Part shown: positions 28,710 to 37,090 of the stretch, one piece after another
Layout of the letters: the number at the start of each line of letters is the position of its first letter
Numbering within the stretch: the first letter of the stretch is position 1
Origin: Hyphomicrobium_A sp963728165
GTDB taxonomy: Bacteria > Pseudomonadota > Alphaproteobacteria > Rhizobiales > Hyphomicrobiaceae
Reading direction: 5' to 3'
Assembly: GCA_963728165.1 (NCBI GenBank)
Contig: CAVSIY010000006.1
Span: 434,001 to 498,000, forward strand
Length of the DNA stretch: 64,000 bases
Notes under the pieces: model-generated
What the model was told of the DNA's origin: nothing
Database searches by the model: none
Seen by the model: the letters and a program-made list of their open reading frames with translations, nothing else
Translations under genes and position numbers: made by a program

Positions 28710-30257
28710 TTATGGGGGGCTCTGCCGCGTCGCGTATTTGATGCGCTCGAGTTCGCGCTCTGCACGTAGGCTTTCCACATCGCGCGACACCGTCGCGACT
28801 GCCAACTTTCGTTCTCCGGAAAAGTAAGTCACCGTGCAGTTCCGCTCCGCGGGGTCCCCGTCGGTCTCGATCCGATCCCAGTGCTCGGCGTGGCCGACGT
28901 AGGAGACGGCGAGGTCGTAATGCTGGCTCCAGAAGAACGGGACGGCATCAAAAGGCTCTCTCCGGCCGAGAATGTTCCGAGCCGCGGTCTGTCCCTGCCG
29001 TTCCGCCACGACCCAGTGCTCGACCCGGATTTGCGCGCCCGTGTGCGGGTCCGGCCAGCGTGCAATATCGCCAGCCGCGAATATTCCGGGCACGTTCGTC
29101 TCGAGGTAGGCGTCGACGATCACACCGTTGTCGACGGGAAGGCCCGCTTGGGCTGCAATCTCGACCTCGGGGCGCACGCCGATTCCGGCAACGACCAGAT
29201 CTGCCGCGAGGCGCTCTCCGTTCTTCAAAACGACGGCGTCGCGCTCAATGGCGGTGGCACTCGTCCCCAGGTGAAAGGTGACGCCGTGCTCCTCGTGGAT
29301 CGCCCTGATCATATCTCCGAGCTCAGGCCCGAGCACGCGTTCGAGCGGACGCGCTTGCGGACCGATGACATGGACCTCTAGTCCGCGCGCTCGCAGCGCC
29401 GCCGCCGTCTCGAGGCCGATGAAGCTCGCACCAATCACGGCCACCCGTGTCGCGCTCCTGACCTTGGCGATGAGGGTGCGGCTGTCATCGAGCGTGCGCA
29501 GATAATGCACGTGGGGGAGATCGGCCCCAGGCGTGTCGAGGCGCACAGGATGGGCACCGGTCGCCAGAAGCAAGGCGTCGAAGGCGAGAATGTTGCCGTC
29601 CGATAACTGAAGTGTCCGTCCGCCCGTGTCGATCGACACCACGCGCGCCCCAAGCCGTACCTCGATTTGCTTCTCCTTGTAGAAGTCCGAAGAGCGCAGC
29701 GGTATCCAATCTTCGGGCGCCGTACCGGAGAGGAAGTCCTTCGACAGATTGGGCCGGTCGTAGGGCAGTGCATCGTCGGCGCTTAGCATCATGATGCTGC
29801 CGTCAAAGCCTTCTCGGCGCAGCATCTCGGCGGCTGCATTGCCGGCAGCTCCTCCTCCGATGATCACGACGGTATGCGGGCCGTCCGTGGAGGCACCCTT
29901 TCCCCGTGCAATGCTTTCCTGCTTCTCGCGCACAAAAATCCTGCCCTCGCGCTGCTCGACGCGCCAGCAGGCAACCGGATTTAAAGCGGGGGCGCGCAAC
30001 GCTTCGCCCGTGCGCAGACTGAAGCACGCGTGATGCCACGGGCAGCGGACGGTGTCGTCCACCATGAGACCTTCGGCGAGAGGGCCACTGTAGTGGGTGC
30101 AGGTAGCACCAATGGCGAAGAGCGCGGAGCCGCGCCTTGCCAGCAGGACGGCTTCGCCGTCCACGCGACCCAGCAGCATCGAACCATCGGCAAGGCTCGA
30201 AGCTGCAATTCCATCTTTGAGGTCCGGTCCTGTCGGCTGTTGGGAATCGGCGCTCAT
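28710..30257 (-). CDS. Rieske-FAD-dependent pyridine nucleotide reductase (AIFM3/ferredoxin-reductase type)
   Basis: A two-domain redox enzyme of 515 residues. Residues 1-115 form a Rieske [2Fe-2S] domain with CTHYSGPL and CPWHHACF ligating Cys and His. The rest is a class of pyridine nucleotide-disulfide oxidoreductase without a redox cysteine pair: FAD-binding VVIIGGGAAGNAAAEM, NAD(P)-binding VAVIGASFIGLETA, and the late FAD motif NVPGIFAAGDIA. This plan matches the AIFM3-like and ferredoxin reductase families that feed electrons to a dioxygenase or P450, but no partner oxygenase is nearby. ATG 30257 with CGGAGG upstream; it overlaps the stop of a small upstream frame as TGATG. The segment lies between two dapD 3'-end copies, so it is probably acquired. 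Confidence 0.9.
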   Translation of the reverse strand: MSADSQQPTGPDLKDGIAASSLADGSMLLGRVDGEAVLLARRGSALFAIGATCTHYSGPLAEGLMVDDTVRCPWHHACFSLRTGEALRAPALNPVACWRVEQREGRIFVREKQESIARGKGASTDGPHTVVIIGGGAAGNAAAEMLRREGFDGSIMMLSADDALPYDRPNLSKDFLSGTAPEDWIPLRSSDFYKEKQIEVRLGARVVSIDTGGRTLQLSDGNILAFDALLLATGAHPVRLDTPGADLPHVHYLRTLDDSRTLIAKVRSATRVAVIGASFIGLETAAALRARGLEVHVIGPQARPLERVLGPELGDMIRAIHEEHGVTFHLGTSATAIERDAVVLKNGERLAADLVVAGIGVRPEVEIAAQAGLPVDNGVIVDAYLETNVPGIFAAGDIARWPDPHTGAQIRVEHWVVAERQGQTAARNILGRREPFDAVPFFWSQHYDLAVSYVGHAEHWDRIETDGDPAERNCTVTYFSGERKLAVATVSRDVESLRAERELERIKYATRQSPP

Positions 30258-30511
30258 CAAACCTCCGCAGTTTTGCTGTCTGCTTTGGCAGCTGAAATGA
30301 TCCCGCGCTCTGGCGCAACCGTAATCTCGCTCAGCGTCACCTCGACGATGTGGACAGAACCCGAGAGATAGCGCACCCGCACACGATCACCGACTTGGAT
30401 GCTTTCCTCGTCTACTGCGCACTCCGCAGGAACCTGGCCTGTCTCCCCCTTGGCGACGCTTGGAACTTTCCGTCCCCGCGATGCGTTGTCTTTTGGGGAT
30501 GGTTCATCCAA
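30257..30511 (-). other. Possible truncated ORF coupled to the Rieske reductase
   Basis: A minus-strand frame ends in TGA that shares its A with the reductase ATG (TGATG), the usual sign of translational coupling. Its end (IQVGDRVRVRYLSGSVHIVEVTL, then ERGIISAAKADSKTAEV) weakly resembles the C-terminal GreA/GreB-type domain, which would normally continue for about 15 more residues. No ATG or ribosome site fits. A TTG at 30511 is the nearest start, and the frame further upstream is antisense to the gene at 30522. It could be a remnant. Confidence 0.3.
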
Positions 30512-30521
30512 GGAGAATAAA

Positions 30522-30776
30522 ATGAAAAAGGTTGTAGCCCTCACGGCACTCGCGCTTTCTATTGCCATGATCTCGCCGGCATTCGCTGTGGAGCCGGACA
30601 CCGGTAAGGCGACGACCACGGAGGGAACGGAGACTTCCGATCGCACTCCTGGAACGACAACGACTACGCCTGAATCGCAGGTCGACACGACGAAGAGTGG
30701 TGAGACGTCGGATCGCTCCGGTACGAGCGACGCGACAACCGATAAAATGGAAACCCCCGATTCCCCAAGCAAGTGA
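30522..30776 (+). CDS. Small exported Thr/Ser/Asp-rich protein (84 aa)
   Basis: ATG 30522 follows AAGGAG with six bases between, a strong site. A classical Sec signal (MKKVVALTALALSIAMISPAFA) is followed by about 62 residues of low complexity dominated by Thr, Ser, Asp, Glu and Pro (TTTEGTETSDRTPGTTTTTPE), surely disordered outside the cytoplasm. No family recognised. It is divergent from the Rieske reductase unit and ends just before the second dapD fragment. Confidence 0.7.
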   Translation: MKKVVALTALALSIAMISPAFAVEPDTGKATTTEGTETSDRTPGTTTTTPESQVDTTKSGETSDRSGTSDATTDKMETPDSPSK

Positions 30777-30911
30777 GACCGCGCGTCCCAATATCGGCGA
30801 GCGCAGTGACCATTATGACTTACTGCGCTCGCCCACGGCCACCGTGGGCTGGTCCCCTGTGATAGTCATCTGCGGTGGCGATGCGCGGCGGCTATCGAGA
30901 GATGAGCGGAC

Positions 30912-31106
30912 GCCGCTGCCCGACGGCTCGCCCGGGCCGAACCTCTATTTCGCCGTCATCGTCAAGCGCGTCGACGAGAAGACGCGTGCGAAAACGTCGA
31001 TCAACGAGCTGTTGCGGACTTAGCCTTGGGGTTCGGGCTTCGGCTCGGGCTGCTCATACTCCAACAGCCGACAAGCAGCTGCCGCACCCTGAGGTCAGCA
31101 TCTGAC
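30912..31106 (+). pseudogene. Orphan dapD 3' fragment plus flank (repeat copy 2)
   Basis: The frame encodes the last 36 residues of DapD (PLPDGSPGPNLYFAVIV...ELLRT), with Cys to Phe the only amino-acid change from the intact gene, and then about 83 bp of the same downstream sequence. It has no start codon or upstream dapD part, so it is not a functional gene. Differences from copy 1 are mostly silent, including one three-base serine codon switch. That points to a diverged functional dapD as source rather than decay of a local duplicate. Confidence 0.9.
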
Positions 31107-31176
31107 CCCAACCGGTCCATCCTCAGCGAGAAGGACGAACTGACCTGCGCGCGGCACGCCTGAAGCAGCTTAAAAC

Positions 31177-33473
31177 CTACCGAGCTTGCAACGGCGCTTT
31201 TGGCTTGCGCGGCGCGGCCAGCAAGCCCGACAAGAGTGTTGCCCACTCCTTCACAAGCGGGCTCGGCCGCGCGAGCGTAAAGTGCGGCGAGTTCTCGGCG
31301 TAGATCAACGTTCGCTGGATCGGATTGTAGATGCCGCACACGTCTCCTGTGCACAGTGCATCGTGCGGATCGAAAATGTAGACGTTGTCCGTCTGCAGGC
31401 TCTTATAGAGCTTACTCAGGGGCTCGCGGTCTTTCCTTGATCGCTCAAGTGTCGTCGAGCAGAGTTCATACTTTCCGGTGACGTATATGACTTGCCAGCT
31501 CACCTGATTGTTGCAGGGCTTGGGAATATCCTCGACCAGCACGAAATCCGCCCCTCTGGAAGTCACTCCATCACGCAGTTGGACAAGCAAGGGCCGCAAG
31601 ATCCTCAAAGCCTTCTCATTTGGTTTGCGAGGAATCGGACCTTCGTGCACGACGCGGTCTCGCGCCCAAGAGAAGACCACAATATCTCGCGGCTTCAGAT
31701 GTCGGTCGAAGAAGTCTAGAAGCTTGTCGAAACCATCGTCGATACAGGGTCGATTGGAGTGTTTTCTGCATTTGGGGACCCCAAGCAGCGAGTGGATAAC
31801 CCCCCACTCGATCAGGTAGCGTACCTCCAAGCCTTTAAACTGGCTGGCCGCACGCAGAATGCTCGGCACGTGATTGCTGGCATGACTGTCGCCGACCACA
31901 TAAATCGTTCGCCTGCCTGGATAATGCGGAAGCAGGCATTTACTGAAAGGATCGGCCACCTTAGGCAAATGGCAATCGAGCGTGGTTTGGACGAGACGCT
32001 GCGGCTGAAACTTCAGCGGGTTTATCTCGCTCGCAACATAATGGATCTGCGGTTTGAGCGGGTCGACCCAAATATAGAACACGATCGCCGAAAAGCTGCA
32101 GGCGTAGACTCCCATGACGACGGTCTTCCAGTGTGCATCACTCCACGCCATCCTTCGCAGTGGTCTCTCGACAAAATGATACGAGAACACCGACAAGCCA
32201 AGCACGAGGGCCAGCAGCACGGGGATCGAGTTCGGCGAATCGAAGCCAAGCCAGCGGCTGATAGATATGACCCCCAGTGCCACAGATAGAGGGAATAGGA
32301 AATCTTTCCGATATAGAGCACCGGTCCGAGCGTGAGCGCCTTATACGTTATTGATTTACGCGTAATGACGGCAATCAAGGCGCTTGTCGCGCCCACGCAG
32401 GCAACGGAGATGAGAAGCGACTGCTGCGGCGATCCCCAAAATGTCATTATTAAAACGGCAGCCAAAATCCCCGGCAGCACTCCTACCCGAAGTCCCTCCA
32501 GCTGGTGCCCGTAACCACTCACCAGGAGATAAGTGATGCCACCCAATCCCAGCTCCCAGAAACGCGCCGGCATGAGGAAGAAGGCGGCAGACGGATCAGT
32601 CGTCCCGATTTCTGCCCGGTAGAGCAGCGAGGCTGCCGTCAGGGCAACGAGGATTGTGATGAGGTTGAAACGGCCGTTCGCACGCTGGCGATAGAATATG
32701 CACAGATAGACGATGAGCGGAAAGACCAAATAGAACTGCTCTTCGACGCCGAGCGACCACGTGTGCGTGAGTGTGTTGTACTGAGCGTTCGTCGCAAAGT
32801 AATCGGTCGATTGCCAAAAAAGGTACACGTTCGAAAAGCCAAAAAGTGCGGCGATGCCGGTGTAAAGCGAGTCGCTTGGGTCCGGCAGAACCAGACAGGT
32901 TACGCCACCGCAAATGATTACGAAGAAGATGAGCGCGGGAAGGATGCGCCTGACGCGTTTCGAGTAGAACGTCAGCAGGAATTCGGCGAGCGACCGGCTG
33001 TCGTAGGTCATCATCGTGGACAGGATTACGTAGCCGGAAATGACAAAAAAGACATCGACCCCCAGGAACCCGCCAGGCAGCGCGCTGTCGTGGAAATGGT
33101 TGATGATGACGGCGGTAACCGCGACGGCTCTGAGCCCATCGATCTCCGGCCGATACCGGCGGCTTTCTCGTCTCATCCCAGCCGGATTTAGGCTCAGCGC
33201 CCGAGCCGGGAGGAAGGAGGCCAGAACAGTCGCAACCGGATAAAAGAGGAAGAGCGCCGCCACGACCTCAACGTAGGCGATGGCATCGCCGCGGCTGAGG
33301 TGGATTCCCTGATAGAGTACGAATTGCTCTTTGACCCCAAGGCCGATATACGGGGCCGCGAGACTGATCCCCAACAACGCCAATGCCGACGACACAATAA
33401 GCGCGATCTTGCGATAGGGACTCAATACATTCTTCCTAGCCGTGTCGCGAAGAAGCACGCGCACGCCCCGCAC
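31177..33473 (-). pseudogene. Acyltransferase-3 (OafA/YrhL type) with SGNH domain, frameshifted
   Basis: A polysaccharide/LPS O-acetyltransferase of about 765 residues once repaired. The N-terminal frame (33473 to about 32275) has two extra spans, then the acyltransferase-3 core (YRPEIDGLRAVAVTAVIINHF, GFLGVDVFFVISGYVI, THTWSLGVEEQFYLVFPL). The frame breaks inside the last conserved motif SYSLYLWHW. The second frame (to 31177) continues with the final spans and a C-terminal SGNH esterase-like domain with GDSH. Adding one base to the CCCCC at 32271-32275 (+ strand) restores one frame. The final DxxH motif of SGNH domains seems to read NSPH. The gene is less GC-rich than its neighbours and lies in the accessory segment between dapD and dapE, typical of surface-modification genes gained by transfer. 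Confidence 0.8.
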
Positions 33474-34350
33474 TGCTTGCTGGCAATATGCAGCCGGTCG
33501 CGATTGAGCCCCCCGAAAACCCTAATTGGCACGCATGAGCATAACTGAAGTACGCAAGATGTGGCGGTGATATGGCTCTACCGCGCCTTAGCTCCCCATA
33601 GAATAATTGTGAGCGCAGCAGATCTCGACTACCGCTGCTATCCTCAGTGCTCGATTGCAAGTGAATGATCGCCTTGCCATAGCTTTACCAACTTCTGCAG
33701 ATGGCCCATCGCGGACATGAAAAGTGGCCGCAAGGACGTCGGCTTCGCCTCGCTCGTTGTTTTCTTATCCCCGCCCCTCGCGCCTCCCCCATACTCCTCG
33801 CACCCCTGTCCACATGGGACGCGCAGCTGAGCGGCTTTGCGGGGCGGGGGCGGTGACCCGGTTGAGGCAGGCGTCCGCACCGTCGCGGGCGTCTGACGCG
33901 CGGTTTAGCTCGCCGCAGATTCCGGGGCCGCGGATCGAGGCTGTGCATCGGTGGCAACATCCTGCACGGACGCCCGTCGCGCAGCGGCGCTCCTGCTTAA
34001 GCGGCGCGCAGCAGCTCGAGGTCCTGGACGCGAGAGGCTCTCCCGAAGCGAGCGAGAGCCGGACCGAAGGCCCGCTGACGATGTGATCGCACCCTCGGCA
34101 CGGCACGCAACCGGCGCGGGCGCTGAAGGCTGCCCGTTTGTCGCGACAGGATCGCAGTGCTTCGGCGCCCGCGCTCCCTTGCTCTCTGACAAACCCTCGG
34201 GCGTTCGCGCCGCGAGGACAAAGGGTGGTCGCGACACCCACAGACTCGTCATCCCGGCTAAGCGACTCGGCTATCGCCTGCACTCGCCCGGGATGACAGA
34301 GGAGCGAACCGCCATTGTTTCTTAGCCGGCCCGCGATAAGGTCGACGCCC
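33474..34350. other. Long intergenic stretch without a recognisable gene
   Basis: Nearly 880 bp. The left part (33474-33720) is comparatively AT-rich. The rest is high-GC with open frames on both strands that overlap one another, lack ribosome sites and have the Arg/Pro/Ala composition of non-coding shadows. Near its end is a REP-like palindrome. It may be remnant DNA at the right border of the accessory segment. Confidence 0.5.
34248..34297. repeat. REP-like palindrome GTCATCCCGG ... CCGGGATGAC
   Basis: Perfect 10-bp complementary arms at 34248-34257 and 34288-34297 with a 30-base internal part. The core CCGGGATGAC is shared with the REP pair at 19444-19537, indicating a genome-wide repeat family. 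Confidence 0.6.
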
Positions 34351-35076
34351 ATGTACCGCACGCTCAATCCCGACAAGATCATCGAGACGCTGGCGAAGCT
34401 GGAAAAGCGCATCTCCGAGCGCTTCCCCGGCTCCGGGCTCGCCAAGGTGTGCGGCGAGCTCATCGGTGTCGCCCGCGACAGCAAGGCCAAGACCGCGGCC
34501 GCCGCCAGACCGAACTACCTCTTGCGCCTGGGCATCGCGCTGGTGCTCGTCCTTGGGCTCGCGCTGCTCGGCTACGTCGCCTCCATCATCGAGATCAAGC
34601 GCGGCGCCGAAAACGTCTACGGCGTGCTGCAGGGCATCGAGGCCGCCGTCAACACCCTGGTCCTGACCGGCGCCGGCGTCTTCTTTCTCGCTACGCTCGA
34701 ATCGCGCTGGAAGCGGCAGCGGGCCTTCATGGAGTTGCATCAGCTGCAATCGATTATCCACGTCGTGGACATGCATCAGCTGACCAAGGACCCGAGCAAG
34801 GTTTCGACGGTGGGCACGCAGACCCCCTCCTCGCCCGAACGCCCCCTCACAGCGTTCGAGCTGACGCGCTATCTCGACTACTGCTCGGAGATGCTGTCGC
34901 TCGCAGCCAAGATCGCAGCGCTTTATGCGCAGGCGACAAAGGACCCCGTCATCATCGAGTCCACGCACGGTTTGGAGCAGCTCACTGCCAATCTTTCGAG
35001 TAAGATCTGGCAGAAGATCAGGCTCACTCAAGACATGACGGATGCCGGCGCTGCGCGGCTTTCGCCACCTCATTGA
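34351..35076 (+). CDS. Membrane protein of unknown function, dapE-adjacent (241 aa)
   Basis: Not recognised. ATG 34351. It has a soluble N-terminal region (LNPDKIIETLAKLEKRISERFPGSG), two membrane spans (LLRLGIALVLVLGLALLGYV and an AVNTLVLTGAGVFFLATLES hairpin), and a helical cytoplasmic C-terminal half (FMELHQLQSIIHVVDMHQLTKDP, ELTRYLDYCSEMLSLAAKIAALYAQ). The plan suits a two-span sensor or adaptor. It ends 10 bp before the dapE start and probably shares its transcript. Confidence 0.7.
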   Translation: MYRTLNPDKIIETLAKLEKRISERFPGSGLAKVCGELIGVARDSKAKTAAAARPNYLLRLGIALVLVLGLALLGYVASIIEIKRGAENVYGVLQGIEAAVNTLVLTGAGVFFLATLESRWKRQRAFMELHQLQSIIHVVDMHQLTKDPSKVSTVGTQTPSSPERPLTAFELTRYLDYCSEMLSLAAKIAALYAQATKDPVIIESTHGLEQLTANLSSKIWQKIRLTQDMTDAGAARLSPPH

Positions 35077-35086
35077 CGGGCGCACG

Positions 35087-36277
35087 ATGGCAAAGCAAAT
35101 GAGCGACACGACGACTGCCACCGACCCCGTCGCCCTGGCGCAGGCGCTGATCCGCTGCGAAAGCGTGACCCCGCACGAAGCCGGGGCGCTGACGCTGTTG
35201 CAGAGCGTGCTCGAGGGCGCGGGCTTCACCTGTCACCGCATGACGTTCTCCGAGCCCGGCACGCCGGACGTGGAGAACCTCTATGCTCGCATCGGCTCGA
35301 GCCCGCCCAACCTCTGCTTTGCCGGCCACACCGACGTGGTGCCGCCGGGCGACGAGTCGGCCTGGACCATCCCGCCGTTCGCCGCCGAGATCCGCGATTG
35401 CGCGCTTTACGGCCGCGGTGCCGTCGACATGAAGGGCGCGGTCGCCTGCTTCGTCGCGGCCGCGCTCGAGTATCTGGCGGCCCACGGCGGCAAGACCAAA
35501 GGATCGCTGTCGCTCCTCATCACCGGCGACGAGGAGGGCCCCTCGATCAACGGCACTGCCAAGGTGCTCGACTGGCTCAAAGAGCGCGGCGAGACGCTCG
35601 ACGCCTGCCTGGTCGGCGAGCCATCGTGCCAGAAGACGCTCGGCGACGAGATCAAGATCGGCCGGCGCGGCTCCGTCAACGGCGAGCTGATCGTCAAGGG
35701 CAAGCAGGGCCATGCCGCCTACCCGCACATCGCCGACAACCCCATCCCCAAGCTCGCGCGCATGATCGAGCGGCTGGCATCCCTGAAGCTCGATCGCGGC
35801 ACGGAGACCTTCGAGCCGTCCCACATCGCGGTGACGGTCATCTCCGTGCCGAATACGGCGTCGAACGTCATTCCGGGCCAGGCGCGCGCCGTCTTTAATG
35901 TTCGCTACAACGACACCCACACGCGGCGCGCGATCGAGAAGACGATCACCGAATGCTGCAAGGCGGCGGCAGCCGAGGTCGGCGCCAAGTTCACGCTCGC
36001 TTTTTCCGGGACCGGCGACGTCTTTCTCACCAAACCGGGGCCGCTGGTCGCGGCCTTGGGCGAAGCCGTGCGCGAGGTGACGGGGCAATCGGCCAAGCTC
36101 TCGACCTCGGGGGGCACGTCGGATGCGCGCTTCATCAAGGACCATTGCCCCGTGGTCGAGTTCGGGCTCGTCAACGCCACCATCCACCAGGTTGACGAGC
36201 ACGTGGCGGTGGCCGACCTTAAGACGCTGACGCGCATCTACGAGCGCTTCATCTCGGACTTTTTTGCAAAAGCATGA
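35087..36277 (+). CDS. dapE: Succinyl-diaminopimelate desuccinylase
   Basis: An M20-family zinc peptidase of 396 residues that removes succinate from N-succinyl-LL-diaminopimelate in lysine and cell-wall precursor synthesis. Metal and catalytic motifs are FAGHTDVVPPGD, LYGRGAVDMKGA and LLITGDEEGPS; the C-terminal family motif TSGGTSDARFI is specific for DapE against ArgE. ATG 35087 (MAKQMSD) was chosen; the frame is open to 35042 within the end of the preceding gene. It overlaps the following cNMP-binding gene by ATGA. It completes the lysine route with dapD and lysA in this window. Confidence 0.96.
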   Translation: MAKQMSDTTTATDPVALAQALIRCESVTPHEAGALTLLQSVLEGAGFTCHRMTFSEPGTPDVENLYARIGSSPPNLCFAGHTDVVPPGDESAWTIPPFAAEIRDCALYGRGAVDMKGAVACFVAAALEYLAAHGGKTKGSLSLLITGDEEGPSINGTAKVLDWLKERGETLDACLVGEPSCQKTLGDEIKIGRRGSVNGELIVKGKQGHAAYPHIADNPIPKLARMIERLASLKLDRGTETFEPSHIAVTVISVPNTASNVIPGQARAVFNVRYNDTHTRRAIEKTITECCKAAAAEVGAKFTLAFSGTGDVFLTKPGPLVAALGEAVREVTGQSAKLSTSGGTSDARFIKDHCPVVEFGLVNATIHQVDEHVAVADLKTLTRIYERFISDFFAKA

Positions 36278-36660
36278 CGCACGATCCGATCGACTTCGGG
36301 TGCTTGGATCGCCGGGACGTTCCCCTCCGGCGCTTCGATGCGGGCGAGAGGATCTTCCTGGAGGCCGACTCGGGCGACTGCATGTACGTGGTGCGCACCG
36401 GCAAGGTCGACGTCATCACCTTCGGCAATGTGCTGGAGACCGTAGAGCCCGGCGGCATCTTCGGCGAGATGGCCTTGATCGACGACGGTCCGCGCAGCGC
36501 CGCGGCGCTGGCGGCGGAGCCGACCGAGCTGGCGGTCATCGACAAGGAGACGTTTCACGCGCTCGTGCGTGAGGAGCCGCAATTCGCGCTCGCGATCATG
36601 CGGCTCTTGGTGGAGCGCATCCGCCGCATGGGGCGGTCGCGCTCAGAAAGGGCGCAATGA
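36274..36660 (+). CDS. Stand-alone cyclic-nucleotide-binding domain protein (128 aa)
   Basis: A single cNMP-binding (Crp-type) beta-barrel with the phosphate-binding cassette GGIFGEMALIDDGPRSAAA near residues 60-78 and a C-helix (LAIMRLLVERIRRMG). There is no DNA-binding or enzymatic domain, so it should work as a small regulatory subunit or sensor. The start overlaps the dapE stop as ATGA, so it is translationally coupled to a lysine biosynthesis gene, which is unexpected. The Arg in GPRSA fits nucleotide binding. The ligand, cAMP or other, is not known. Confidence 0.85.
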   Translation: MTHDPIDFGCLDRRDVPLRRFDAGERIFLEADSGDCMYVVRTGKVDVITFGNVLETVEPGGIFGEMALIDDGPRSAAALAAEPTELAVIDKETFHALVREEPQFALAIMRLLVERIRRMGRSRSERAQ

Positions 36661-36668
36661 GCGTGCGC

Positions 36669-36902
36669 TCAGGCGCTGGTGGCCTGCCGGGCCGCGACGC
36701 GCACACGATACTTGGTGCTCTTGGAGTTGTAGACGGCGGCGCCGTGCGCGGCGATGCCGATGCCCCAGCCGACCAGCGGCCAGTAGAACCACAGCAGGTG
36801 CGGTGTCGTCAGAAGATTGACGGCGAGAAGAAACAGGTTCACCGCGACGTAGACGGCGAAATGAATCTTAAATCCGAGATTGCCGAAAAGCCGGTCCATC
36901 AC
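36669..36902 (-). CDS. 2TM-domain small membrane protein (77 aa)
   Basis: It matches the 2TM-domain pattern: GFKIHFAVYVAVNLFLLAVNLLTTP, a short loop with LLWFYWPLVGWGIGIAAHG, and a cationic tail. There are two membrane helices and no other domain. Two adjacent starts (36902 and 36899, Met-Met). It is convergent with the cNMP-binding gene with an 8-bp gap. The function of the family is unknown; 2TM domains also occur fused to regulators. Confidence 0.75.
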   Translation of the reverse strand: MMDRLFGNLGFKIHFAVYVAVNLFLLAVNLLTTPHLLWFYWPLVGWGIGIAAHGAAVYNSKSTKYRVRVAARQATSA

Positions 36903-37090
36903 TCTTTACCTCTGCTACGCGAGCGCCACTTGGGATGCGCAGAATGTGCCCCTCTTCTAGCAGTTAGGGGCAGATTGCAATGTTGGCTTGAACCTCGCCA
37001 TCCGCGAACGCAGGGTAAACGCTTGAAAACAGAAGACTTTGTTCGACCACAGAGCAGCCGGTCGCGGCACCATGACACAGGCGGCGTGCG

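Noticed and set aside
30697..31023. 108-codon frame read as a gene
   Set aside because: Its only recognisable part is the DapD C-terminus; the rest has no start signal. It is the dapD fragment.
33724..34490. Several overlapping frames in the 33.5-34.3 kb gap
   Set aside because: They overlap on both strands, lack ribosome sites and have low-complexity Arg/Pro/Ala composition; no family resemblance.
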